64,000 nucleotides of DNA from NCBI RefSeq assembly GCF_040807025.1, contig NC_090946.1, positions 4,134,001 through 4,198,000 on the forward strand. The letters run 5' to 3'. A program made the translations under genes and the position numbers. Below are positions 1-12,500 of this stretch, piece after piece. Under the pieces are notes generated by a model. That model saw nothing but the letters and a program-made list of their open reading frames with translations, was not told the DNA's origin and ran no database searches. The DNA is from Struthio camelus. Taxonomy: Eukaryota; Chordata; Aves; Struthioniformes; Struthionidae. How positions within the stretch are numbered: the first letter of the stretch is position 1; every line of letters starts with the position of its first letter.

Positions 1-371
1 TGTTCAGTCCTCTCCTTACTCCCTCTGTCTTATTTGCAATATGGGGATGAAAATAGTTCCTTTCTCTCCCTTTTTGTCTGTCTTTTCTATTTTGATTTCT
101 ATTTGTCTGCTTGTCCACACAGAAGCACCCACCGTAGTCTGAGTTCAATCTCAGCTGAGGCCTCTGAGTGTGACTATGTAAAGGAAATAAGAAAAATTAA
201 TATGATTAGACCAGAAATGGTGTTCCCTGAAGAAATCTCTTGGATGTTTTGGAGACAGAGCTACAGAAATGAGGCCATCACTGCTGCATTGATTCTCATT
301 CTGTGTCCTGTTTTGAGGCTCCCCACAACTAAACTCCTCCTCCTAAACCCTTATCTCACTGGATTTTGCAG
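1..371 (+). other. DAGLA: DAGLA intron (3' part)
   Basis: Intronic sequence that ends in a pyrimidine-rich tract and TTTTGCAG. No exon match to the upstream DAGLA protein was found here. The open frame that crosses 34-588 reads the following exon in the wrong frame. Confidence 0.85.
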
Positions 372-506
372 GACGCCTACTCTGAAATCGCCTACCTTTT
401 TGCTGAGTTTTTCCGAGACCTTGACATCGTCCCATCTGACATCATTGCAGGCCTGGTTCTTCTGCGCCAACGGCAGCGGGCAAAACGCAATGCTGTGCTG
501 GATGAG
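372..506 (+). CDS. DAGLA: DAGLA exon (first in window; likely exon 7 of 20)
   Basis: 45 codons starting [10 protein letters not shown] and ending NAVLDE, after a TTTTGCAG acceptor and before a GTGGGT donor, both in phase 0. It encodes the conserved cytoplasmic segment between the last transmembrane helix and the lipase fold. The exon number is inferred from the 20-exon human gene. Confidence 0.95.
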
Positions 507-3500
507 GTGGGTGGAGGAGGCACCTCACTTTGCACCAAGGCAGTGGGTATCTCATTTGGCCTCTGACTTACCTGCTACTCTTCTGTGAATCATTGTGTGA
601 GAACTGCATGTCTCTGCGCACCTTGTTTCTGTTGTGTGGTGGGTTATTGCCAGTCACTAAGCTGTGAAATACTAACTTTTTAGCAGCTTTTCTGAGATTT
701 GCAGAGGGTCCAACTGACATTGAGTCAATCTTGAAACGTATCCTTTTTTTTTAGGCAGGTGATGCATATGGATTGTGTTCTTGACCCCAAATGGGCAAAT
801 GCCTTGAAGAAGGGGGCAGTTGCTTAAAAGTGAATGGAGAGATTACTCTTCCCCTTATAGTTATGTAAAGAAGACTCTAGCATCTGGATGAAACTATAGG
901 AGGAACTTTAGGAGAAAATTCCTAAATTCCCAAGCAATTACTGCCTTTGAGATTTGCAGATTGCCAACCCAGTAGAAAAGGTTGTGTTCAGACGTGAGGT
1001 TCAGATGCTAGTGATCAGATGAGGTGGAGATCAGAGCCAGATCAGGAGACAGGTGAAGGTACTTGCATGCTATTTTGTCCTGGGTTACCTAGGGCTTTCT
1101 GTTTCTCAGGCGTAGATCTTGTGTCCTGGTGACATGGAGAAGAATAATTTTTATGTATGTTTGTGACTTACAGGCAAACAATGACATTTTAGCTTTTCTG
1201 TCTGGGATGCCAGTGACCAGGAACACAAAGTATCTGGACCTGAAAAATGCGGTAAGTCACTGGACTGTAATCTTGCAAACTCCCCATGCTTCCACATGTA
1301 GCCTATCATCTTTTTCTCAGTGTTCTCTCTTTTTCTCCTCTCTGCCCTTACCCCTTTCTGTAATAGTTAAAGAAATGAAAGGTTATAACAACAGATTATG
1401 ATAACAATGCTAGCTTTCTTGGAGGTTTTTTTTGGACTTCAGAGCACTTTTAAAGCATTATCTATCTCTTCTCCACTTTGAGGGAGGTAGTAGTAGTTCC
1501 ACTCAGATGGAGAAAAATGGTGTGAGGTTTCTCCAAAGCCAGAGGTTGCAGCCAGGAGAGTCATGCAGAGCTCCATGTGGAGATACCACCAGCAGAGCTC
1601 ATGAAGCCTGACATGCCGGGCTCCATCTTGATTAGAGCAAGGAGCTCCCTGGAGTGCAGTGGCGTTCTGAAGATGAAAATGGCTGTGGTCTGTTCTGTTA
1701 TGTGTAAATTAAGCCTGGCTTTTCTCCTAGCTCCATGTTTTGCAGCCTTTCACTGGGCAAACTTATTTTCATCTCCCTTGATTAGATGATAACTGTTGAA
1801 AGAGAGAGACTGACCAGATCCAAGTATCACTGATTAGAGGTGATTCTGTGATTAACATGCTTGTGGCTGTGCTCTACTGTGCTGCATTTAAAGCTAACAT
1901 CCTGCTTATATTCAGAGTGTGACTCATTCTGAATAGGTGTATGTGGGGAGAGATATCAACATAGCTTAAGGAAGATAACACTGAGGTATATGGCCTCAGA
2001 ATGGCTTACTGGCTTTACAGTCTTCTCTCTGGGTATCTTACTTATGGCCTGTGACTATGTGGAAGCAGTATGTTTAGGCATCTCATCTTCTTGAGACTTC
2101 ACAGAAGCACAGACGCACAGAAGAGTTGAGGTTGGAAGGGCCCTCTGCAGCTCATCTAGTCCAATCCCCCTGCTCAAGCAGGGTCCTCTACAGGCTATTT
2201 CCCAGGATCGCCTCCAGGCGGGTTTTGAATAGCTCCAGCGAAGGAGACTCCACTACCTCTCTGGGCAACCTGGTCCAGTGCTCAGTCACCCTCTCCGGAA
2301 AGAAGCTTGTCCTCAGGTCCAGATGGAACTTCCTGGCTTCCAGTTTCTGCCCGTTGCCTCTTGTCCTGTCACTGGCCACCACGGAGATGAGCCTGGCCCC
2401 CCATCCTCGCAACAGCCTCCCTCCAGATACTTGGACACGTTGATGAGATCGCTGCTCAGTCGTCTCTTCTCGCAGCCTTTCTGCAGAGGAGAGATGCTCC
2501 AGTCCCCCCCTCCCCCCATCCTCTTTGTAGCCCTCCACTGAACTCGCTCCAGTAGTGTCGTGTCTCTCTCTCTCTCTCGTACTGGGGAGCCCAGAATTGG
2601 AGCCACTACTCCACATGTGGCCACACCAGGGCTGAGGAGATGGGGAGGAGCACCACCCTCCACCTGCTGGCAACACTCTTCCTCAGGCACCCCAGGATCC
2701 CCTTGGCCTTCTCGGCCACAAGGCCACATTGCTGCCTCATGCTTCACTTGTCCTCCAGCACTCCCAGCTCCTTCTCTGCAGAGCTGCTTTCCAGCAGGTC
2801 AGCCCCCCCACTCTCTCTCCCTCCCTCCCTCCCTCCCCCAAGCCTGTCCTGCTGCTTGTGGGGGGTGTGGGTCTTCCTCCCTAGGTGCAGCACCCTACAC
2901 TTGCCTTTGTTGAACTGCAGCAGGTTCCTCTCCGCCCAGCTCGCCAGCCTGCCCAGGTGCCTCGGCATGGCAGCGCAGCCTCCTGGTGTGTCAGCCACTC
3001 TGCTCACCTTTGGAGCATCAGCAAACTTGCTGAGGGGGCACTCTGTGCCTTCCTCCAGCTCCTCGAGGAAGACATTGAACAAGACTGGAGCCAGCACTGA
3101 CCCCTGCGGCACACCGCCAGCTACAGGCCTCCAACTAGACTCTGCGCCACTCACCACCACCCTCCGAGCTCTGCCAGCCAGCCAGTTCTCCATCCACCTC
3201 ACTGCACACTCATCTCAGCCACACTTCCTCAGTTCACCTGGGAGGATGTGATGGCAGGCAGCGTCCAAAGCCTCGCTGAAGTCCAGGGAGACAACAGCCA
3301 CTGCTCTGCCCTCACCTACCCAGCCAGTCCTTCCAGCACAGAAGGCTAGCACATTGCTCAAGCATCACTTCCCTTTGCTGAAGCCATGCTCACTACTCCT
3401 GCTCACCTTCTTGTCCTCCTCATGCTTGGCGAGGACCTCCAGCAGGAGTTGTTCCATCACCTTTCCAGCGATGCAGGTGAGGCTGACAGGCCTGGCGGTT

Positions 3501-6500
3501 CCTGCCTCCTCCTTCTTGCCCTTTGGGAAGACTGGCGTGACGCTGGCTTTCTTCCAGGCCTCAGGCACCGCTCCTGTTCTCCAGGACCTTGCCACGATGA
3601 TGGAGAGCGGCCTAGCAATAACATCCGCCAGCTCCCGCAGCACTCGGAGCTGTGTGGGGGGGTGCATCCCAGCGGGGCCCATGGGTTTGTGGCTGTCAGG
3701 TTTGCACAAACGAGCTCTAACCCCATCCTCCTGCACCAAGGGAGAGTCTTCCTTTCTCCAGACGTTCTCTCTTGTCCCCAGGCTCTGGAATTCCCAAGGG
3801 CTGGCCTTAGCAGCAAAGACCCAGGCAAAGGCGGCATTCAGCAACTCTGCCTTCTCTAGAGCCTTCGTTACCAGGGCACCTGCCCCACTCAGCCGTGGGC
3901 CCACTTTTTCCCTAGGCTTCCTTTTGCCAGCGAGGTAGTTGAAGAACCCCTTCTTCGTCTCCTTGACATCCCTTGCCAGATTTAATTCCAAAGGGGCCTT
4001 AGCCTTCCTTGTCGCATCCCTGCACACGCTGACAACGCCCCTACGTTCCTCCCAAGTGGCCTGTCCCCTTTGCCACATTCTCTAGACTTCCTTCTTTCTG
4101 TGTGACTTTTGCCCGCAGTTCCTTGCTCAGCCACGCAGCTCTCCGGCCCACTTTGCTCGACTTCTTACTCAGCGGGATGCACCCGTCTTGAGCCTGCTGG
4201 AAGTGATACTTGAATGTTAACCAGCTCTCCTGGACTCACCATGTGCCACCCCCTGCGCCCCCCCGCCCCTTCCTTCTAGGGCCCTACCCCATGACAGTCC
4301 CCTAGGTAGGTCCCTGAAGAGGCCAACGTTAGCTCTCCTCAAGTCCAGCGTTGCCGTCCTACTTATTGCCCTGCTTCCTCCTCCTAGGATACCGAACGCT
4401 ACCATCGCACGGTCACTGCAGCCAAGGCTGCCCCCAACCTGCACATCTCCAACCAGACCTTCTTGGTTTGTTAGAACCAGGTGCAGCAGCACACCTCTCC
4501 TTGTTGGCGTCGCCACCCCCTGGGTCAAGAAGTTCTCCTCAATGCTCTGCAGGAACCTCCTCGACTCTTTGTGTCTAGCTGGGCTTTCTCTTCTCAGCAG
4601 ATGTCAGGGTGCTTGAAGTCCCCCATGAGAACCAGGGCCTGTGAGCGTGAGGCTACTTCCAGCTGTCTGTAGAAGGCCTCCTCGACTGCCTCTTCCTGAT
4701 CGGGTGGCCTGTCGTAAACCCCCACAACAGTGTCACCCTTATTGGTCTGGCCTTTAATCTTTACCTATTTATCCACTTAAACTAATTTCTGCTCTACTTA
4801 GCTCAGACAGGTTAGAGCAAAACCCACAGGGCATGGCCTTCCCTTCTTGAAGGCTTTTTGGTATACAGAGGGTAATGTCTCTATAAGTATTTTCTTGCTT
4901 TATTAAACAGTTAGCTGGGCCCCTCCACTCACAAAATTGGCATAGCTATTCTTAGGAGGGGGAGGATCTAGCTCAGCGTAACCAGCTTGCTCTCTGGTAG
5001 TCACCTGGAGGTGCCGTCAGTGTTTGCTCTTCTGATGGGGGTGAGAGAGAAGGCTGACTTTCAGAAAAAAGGGTGCACTTCTCTAACTCTAATGGGAAAA
5101 GGGGAACAGCAGAAAAATACAGCAGCTAAAAGGGTATCAGGCCTTTAGTGAGTCTCTTGTCTCTTTCAGCAAGAGATGCAGCGATATAAGGAGGTGTGTT
5201 ACTACATGCTGTTTGCCTTGGCTGCCTATGGGTGGCCCATGTACCTGATGAGGAAGCCCACATGTGGACTCTGTCGCCTGGCCAGATCCTGCTCGTGAGT
5301 GGCTATCCTGTCTATTTGCTCTGCCTTCTCTTACTTTTTCCCTTTCCCTTCTGTTTTTCCCCTGCTTTAGAATTCTCTTTTATCAATTTGCTCTCTTTTC
5401 ATCCCTCTTCTATTTTTCTCCTCCTTTTCTTCTCTGCTTTTTTCCTCTTTCTCCCTTTCCTTTCTCATTCTTTTTTTTTTCCATCTCTCTTAGTCACTTT
5501 CCAAACCTTTCCTACTCCCATGTCTTTCTCTTCAGTCCTTCTTTCTTTCTTACAGTTGCTTATCTGCTTACCCTGTTAAATAAACCAGGCCATCTCATAC
5601 TCTGTCATCTCTGGTGCACTAAAGATCATGCCAGTCCTGTACAGTTTGAACAGCCAGCAGAGAAAAGTCATCTGGCATAAGACTGTATTCACACTGAGTC
5701 AAAGTTGCTGCTTGGCACTCAGAAGTCAGATTTATCAGCAAGCCCAGATATGCAGGGAGGATATTTGGGTCAGCAAGACTTGGCTGCAGTTTGTGCTTGT
5801 TCTCTCTGACTGATGGGGGTTTTTCTGCCATGCTATGTTTTTAATTGAATTGAAAATATTGCTTACCTTATGGTAGCAATACCGTAGTTGAGTTCAGGAC
5901 TGCACTATCATTTTAAATGTTTGCCTCCAGCTGCTGTAGTTCTGTCACTAGATTCTGTTTGGGATTGAACTTTTTACAATTGGGCTCAGCACGGAAGTTG
6001 TTTGTATATTAGGAAGAATATATTACCTTTTAAGATGCATTTGTGTATTAAGTGTCTCATGAGGGAAACCAAAAGGAAAGAAAATCTAAGCTTCCTATTT
6101 GGTTGTGGGATGATTCTAGAACTGTTTTGTTGTTTGGTATAACTAATGCTAAAAAATAGATGTAGAGTTCAATATATGCTAGCTGCTTTGTGTGTTTAAG
6201 CAATTTAGGACCATGCTATTAAGCATAGCATCCCCTGAGGAGAGATCCCAGCGCCATCATGCAGTGATTCTTTGGGGATTTATTGCACTGTAGCTCTCTC
6301 TGGTGCTCAGAAGGAAAACTACATCCCATCCCAGTGCCTTTTTTTGATGCTGAAACGAGTTTTGTGTCCTGTTTTGGGTGAGAGCACCTGAAAGTGAAGG
6401 AAATCACGGGTGTTGAGTTAAAGCCAAACTGTGGCATGCAGGACCTCTTCCTTTCCCGTTCCTATCTCTAGACATTCCACACTAAAGCCACAATCTCTTC

Positions 6501-9500
6501 CACTTTCCTCTTTTCCACAAAGCTATTTTCTTTTTACTTCTGCAGATGTTGCTGTCTCTGCCCCTCGCGTCCCCGCTATGCACCTAGTGTCACCATTGAG
6601 GAGGATAACTGCTGTGGCTGTAATGCCATTGCCATCCGGCGCCACTTCTTGGATGAGAATATGACTTCAGTAGACATTGTTTACACTTCTTGTCATGATG
6701 CGGTGAGGAGAGCCTGCAAGCCCCTTCCTATTTGGTGCATGCTCCTATGGCCCCTCCTTACTGGGCCTGTGTGCTTTCAGGTGCTGTAGTACAAAGAAGG
6801 TAACCTAAGCCTTTTTCTGACCCTAGAGCCCCTTCTTCCATCTCTCTGCCAAGAAATTCTGCCATTTGGACAGAAGTAATAGCTACTACCAAAAATCAGA
6901 GCTCATTCAGTGTAGTCCTTCCCTTTAAGGCATAGTTTGTCATGCTACTCTGCCTACTTTTCCCCAAGTAGGAGAATAAGTAAGCTGGAATGCCTCGCCA
7001 GTGTGTTACAGTAGTGGATCTTTTCCAGGTTTATGAAACTCCTTTCTATGTTGCTGTGGACCATGATAAGAAGAAAGTGGTCATCAGTATCCGAGGAACT
7101 CTATCTCCAAAAGTAGGTGCACTGTGTATTGGCCTCAAATACCCTGGGCCCTTAGCAATCTTTGGGGATAATCTGAGACCTTCCTTATTTGCTCTTGGTG
7201 CTTGACTTCTTGTCCAAAAAATGGTAAATTCCTTCTTCCAGGATGCCTTGACTGACCTAACTGGGGATGCAGAGCGCCTTCCAGTTGAGGGTCACCATGG
7301 AACGTGGCTAGGACACAAAGTATGTAGAAACCACTTCTTATTCTGATGTCTTGACTTTTAAGTATAAGCAAAAAAACAACCAAACAAAAAAACCTGTAGC
7401 AGTCTTAATTGCTTGAGGTGCTCTCATGAAGGATGTTATATAATTGCAGTGAAATGACTGTAAAATTTAAAAAATCCTTAAATTACAACAGTTTAAAACC
7501 ACTATATTGGTAATTAAAAAAACAAACAATTAAAAAAAACAAACAAACAAAAAACCCCACCGGACAACTAGTGAATAAACAACTGCAAAAGGAGTTTGTG
7601 GAGCCCTAGAACAAAATTACTGGTGGCATTGAAATTACCTTTTTTCTTCCAATGACCTATTCAGAATTTGCAATGAAATCAGCAGCATGGGGAATAAGCA
7701 GGAAGAATTAGAGTTCTGTGTGTGTGGTCGCAGGGCCATGATCTCGTTGCATTTCCTGAGACGCGGTGGGCTAGCTCACACGACTGGAATGCTGTCGTGG
7801 ATGGCTCTGTGCTTTTTAGGCAAGACAGGCCAGGAAGGTGAGGTGGTGGAGTTGCCCTTTATGTGAGGGAGCAACTAGAATGTATGGCGCTCTGCCTGGG
7901 GTGGGGTGGGGTGGGGTGGATGAAGAGCAAGTTGCGAGCCTATGGGTAAGGCTTAAAGGGCAGGCTAACGTGGGTGACACGGTGGTGGTGGGGGGTTTAC
8001 TGCAGGCCACCCGATCAGGAAGAGGCAGTCGAGGAGGCCTTCTACAGACAGCTGGAAGTAGCCTCACGCTCACAGGCCCTGGTTCTCATGGGGGACTTCA
8101 AGCACCCTGACATCTGCTGGGAAGAGAAAGCCCAGCTAGACACAAAGAGTCGAGGAGGTTCCTGCAGAGCATTGAGGAGAACTTCTTGACCCAGGGGGTG
8201 GCGACGCCAACAAGGAGAGGTGTGCTGCTGCACCTGGTTCTAACAAACCAAGAAGGTCTGGTTGGAGATGTGCAGGTTGGGGGCAGCCTTGGCTGCAGTG
8301 ACCGTGTGATGGTAGCGTTCGGTATCCTAGGAGGAGGAAGCAGGGCAATAAGTAGGACGGCAACGCTGGACTTGAGGAGAGCTAACGTTGGCCTCTTCAG
8401 GGACCTACCTAGGGGACTGTCATGGGGTAGGGCCCTAGAAGGAAGGGGCGGGGGGGCGTGGCACGTGGTGAGTCCAGGAGAGCTGGTTAACATTCAAGTA
8501 TCACTTCCAGCAGGCTCAAGACGGGTGCATCCCGCTGAGTAAGAAGTCGAGCAAAGTGGGCCGGAGAGCTGCGTGGCTGAGCAAGGAACTGCGGGCAAAA
8601 GTCACACAGAAAGAAGGAAGTCTAGAGAATGTGGCAAAGGGGACAGGCCACTTGGGAGGAATATATGAGTAGGTGAGGGCAGAGCAGTGGCTGTTTTCTC
8701 CTTGGACTTCAGCGAGGCTTTGGACGCTGCCTGCCATCACGTCCTCCCAGGTGAACTGAGGAAGTGTGGCTGAGATGAGTGTGCAGTGAGGTGGATGGAG
8801 AACTGGCTGGCTGGCAGAGCTCGGAGGGTGGTGGTGAGTGGCGCAGAGTCTAGTTGGAGGCCTGTAGCTGGCGGTGTGCCAGGAGGCTGTGCTGCCATGC
8901 CGAGGCACCTGGGCAGGCTGGCGAGCTGGGCGGAGAGGAACCTGCTGCAGTTCAACAAAGGCAAGTGTAGGGTGCTGCACCTAGGGAGGAAGACCCACAC
9001 CCCCCCAAGCAGCAGGACAAGCTTGGGGGAGGGAGGGAGGGAGAGAGAGTGGGGGGGCTGACCTGCTGGAAAGCAGCTCTGCAGAGAAGGAGCTGGGAGT
9101 GCTGGAGGACAACAAGTGAAGCATGAGGCAGCAATGTGGCCGAGAAGGCCAAGGGGATCCTGGGGTGCCTGAGGAAGAGTGTTGCCAGCAGGTGGAGGGT
9201 GGTGCTCCTCCCCATCTCCTCAGCCCTGGTGTGGCCACATGTGGAGTAGTGGCTCCAATTCTGGGCTCCCCAGTACGAGAGAGAGAGAGAGACACGACAC
9301 TACTGGAGCGAGTTCAGTGGAGGGCTACAAAGAGGATGGGGGGAGGGGGGGACTGGAGCATCTCTCCTCTGCAGAAAGGCTGCGAGAGCTGGGCCTGATG
9401 AGCCTGGAGAAGAGACGACTGAGCGGCGATCTCATCAATGTGTCCAAGTATCTGGAGGGAGGCTGTCGCGAGGATGGGGAGCCAGGCTCATCTCCGTGGT

Positions 9501-12500
9501 GGCCAGTGACAGGACAAGAGGCAACGGGCAGAAACTGGAAGCCAGGAAGTTCCATCTGGACCTGAGGACAAGCTTCTTTCCGGAGAGGGTGACTGAGCAC
9601 TGGACCAGGTTGCCCAGAGAGGTAGTGGAGTCTCCTTCGCTGGAGCTATTCAAAACCCGCCTGGAGGCGATCCTGGGAAATAGCCTGTAGAGGACCCTGC
9701 TTGAGCAGGGGGATTGGACTAGATGAGCTGCAGAGGGCCCTTCCAACCTCAACTCTTCTGTGATTCTGTGTGATCCTTACAATGTGTTTAAGAAAAATGC
9801 ATTTTAATGGAATAGTCATTGAACCTCATAAAAGGATATTGGCAGGACTTGCATCTGTAAAAGTAGACTGATGCTATGTGACTCACTTAGTCATCAGGAC
9901 TGCACTGACTAAATTAATTTAGTATAGAGCTCACCTTTGCCCTAGTCCCGCAGAGTAATGGCACACGTGCAGAGTTTTAAGATTGTCAGGGGTTTGGCAG
10001 CCTCTCAAAGATGATGTGCCAGAGTGGGAAAGAAAAATAGAAGCTGGAGGTTGCGTGTGTCAGAAAGAACTTAGCGGCAGCTGGGAAATGTCACCTCTCA
10101 TGGAAGGAAGCAAGATGCTGGTGATCATCTAGTCAGGGTCTCTTCAGGGCAGGACATTGAGCTAATAGCTCAGTGGCAGCCATGAACTGGGAGCTCCTGC
10201 TTCATTCGTGATGTCCTGCCCAAATGCTGACCCCCTTCACTGTGCTTTAATGTACTGCTTTATAAAGTGGAGTATTGGCAGCTGATAGATAACCAAATGC
10301 TGAAATGCTTAGCTGGATATGGGCCTGATAGCGAGGTGGTTACCTAAAAAAAAAAAAAGAAAAAGAAAAAAAAAAAAAGAAAATAAGTGGCCACTGAGAC
10401 TGTTTTTTCTTGAAAGAGTTTGATCTCAGATAGTTTTGCAGAATGGGCCCTTTTTCAAAACAAGGTTGTGTTCCTGCTGTTGTGATAATGAGTCTCTCTT
10501 ATATTTTCCCCAAAATGAATCAATGTACCAGTTAAATAGAACTTAATATGGAAACATAAATAAATGAGGCAGTATTTTATCACATAATTTATATTTAGAT
10601 ATGTAAACCTTTATTTCTTTTTAACATTTTTAACACATTATGTAGACTGTCAAAGCTAATGTCTTTTTTTCTTTTTGAACTAATTCCTTTAGTTCAAAAT
10701 GCCTTTGCACAATTGTTATGATAAACAGTTTGTATGAAGCGAAAAAGGTAAAAAGAAACTAAAGGAAAGTAATGGGAACCAGCTCGGTTTTTAATGAGTG
10801 CAAAAACTAGTAATAGATACTTGCAGAAGTTAAAGATTTTCTTTTAATCTTTTTAAAGTAGAAATATTCATATGCCTGTAATTTATCTGAAACACATTAT
10901 CAGATCATTCCCTTTTGTTCTATGCTGACTTTTTATTTGGACTTTTCATTATTTCCTTTTCTATTGTTACTAGTATGCAAATACAGCTTTATTTATAAGT
11001 ATTATCAGTGTTAATCGTTAGACAGTAATGTACTGTTGATTCCTAAGGGAGACTAATGGAGATGATAGAATTTTAAAATGTCTATCTTAATGCATTTTTA
11101 ATGTCTATAAGTCAATTTTGATATAAAAATAAATGAAATGTTTTGCTAACACTTACATTTAATTTGGAGAAAAATACTTGGCCATTTGGAAGCTTCCTGT
11201 AAGTTGTTTGATTTTTATTATTTTTCATGCTGATTCTGTCCTGCATATTTGGCAAGCTGAATTAGCCTGTTAACTCCACCTGTGGAGCCAGCCTGTCATT
11301 CTCCTTCCTGCAGTGTTGATCAGACATTCTACAAATTAAAACTCTTGATGTTTACACTACATGAGCCAACTTATCACTCTACCACTACCACAGCTAAAAA
11401 CATTTGAGTGTTTGGGTTACTGTTGAAGCTACCATTAACATTTATTAGGTCTGTGAACTGTTTTGTGTCAAAAAGCATAGCTGTAACTAAGGTTTATCAG
11501 TTGGTAGGCCTAATAACAAGGGACTGTTACAATTTGGAGGAGAAATTAAATACAAAAAAAAATCTTAGTGTCACTGTTTTTTTTAAAAACACTGATTTTA
11601 TAACAAAGTTAATTTAAAAATAATTATAAGTCAAGGACCAGAATCCATATTTAATTCTATTGATCTTGTACAGACCTAAACTCCTAAAATGATGGTGTAA
11701 TGAACGCTTATTTCGTGGTGGTGAGCCAGCCAAAGTGACAGCAAGTAGCTGCTAAAAGGGTGCCTTGAAAGCTCAGCTGTGATAACAGCTTTTGACCATT
11801 TGATAGAACAGTTAGTAATAGTAATAACTTTTAATAACTTTTCTTTTCTCTCTGCTAAATAGAGCCCTCTGTGGGTATTCACACTTGTGTGCAAGGAAAG
11901 CCTGAGTGCATTCTATGCTAGAGAGAACTGAAGTGATGTTATACAAAAAGAATACTTTTTTCTTTTTTTCAAATATTGCGGAGAGGTTTTGTGCCTTAAA
12001 ACTGTAAAGCAGTACAGAATATTTTCGTCTCATTTTCCTCTAGATCTCTAATCCCTCTGGTATGAGGTTTTAAAATCAAGCCCAGGCTTTTTCTTTTGAA
12101 ACTTTTAAAACAGTATCCACTTTAACAGAGATCCTCAGTGCAACATTGCAGTGATTAAATTCTGATTCCATGATTTTAAAACCACTGTTTGTATTAGATT
12201 GGACTATCATTATCCAGGTATAGCTACAAGGCTGACTAACAGCCTGTTAGAACATCACCATGGATTTAGGTCATGCTTTACAAAAATAGAATCCTAAATC
12301 CATGTTAGAAATTCATATAAGTCGTCTGCCATTCATTTCCTATTAGAATTGGAAATGGAGGCTGTTCTAAATGTAGCTGAAGCTGACTAACTAAGGTCTA
12401 AGCACAGACAGGAAAAATCATGACATCTGCTTTTTGATAATGACGATAGTGTTACAAGTGTCCCATTTAGAGGCTCAGCAAAATCACCTGTGTTCTGCTG

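Noticed and set aside
34..588. 184-aa open frame at the window start.
   Set aside because: It reads through intron sequence and the first DAGLA exon in a different frame from the conserved protein.
2126..4672. Many open frames on both strands between 2.1 and 4.7 kb (up to 237 aa).
   Set aside because: They are fragments or antisense shadows of CR1 copy 1; the minus-strand ones are broken RT/endonuclease pieces, not host genes.
5196..5680. Open frames of 127 and 138 aa, rich in Phe/Leu/Ser.
   Set aside because: Translation of the polypyrimidine tract in wrong frames; no membrane protein is inferred.
7816..9752. Open frames of 60-154 aa between 7.8 and 9.8 kb.
   Set aside because: Shadows or fragments of CR1 copy 2, mirrored in copy 1.
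10346..10383. A-rich tract as the poly(A) tail of a processed pseudogene.
   Set aside because: No recognisable gene copy precedes it and no flanking target-site duplication was seen.
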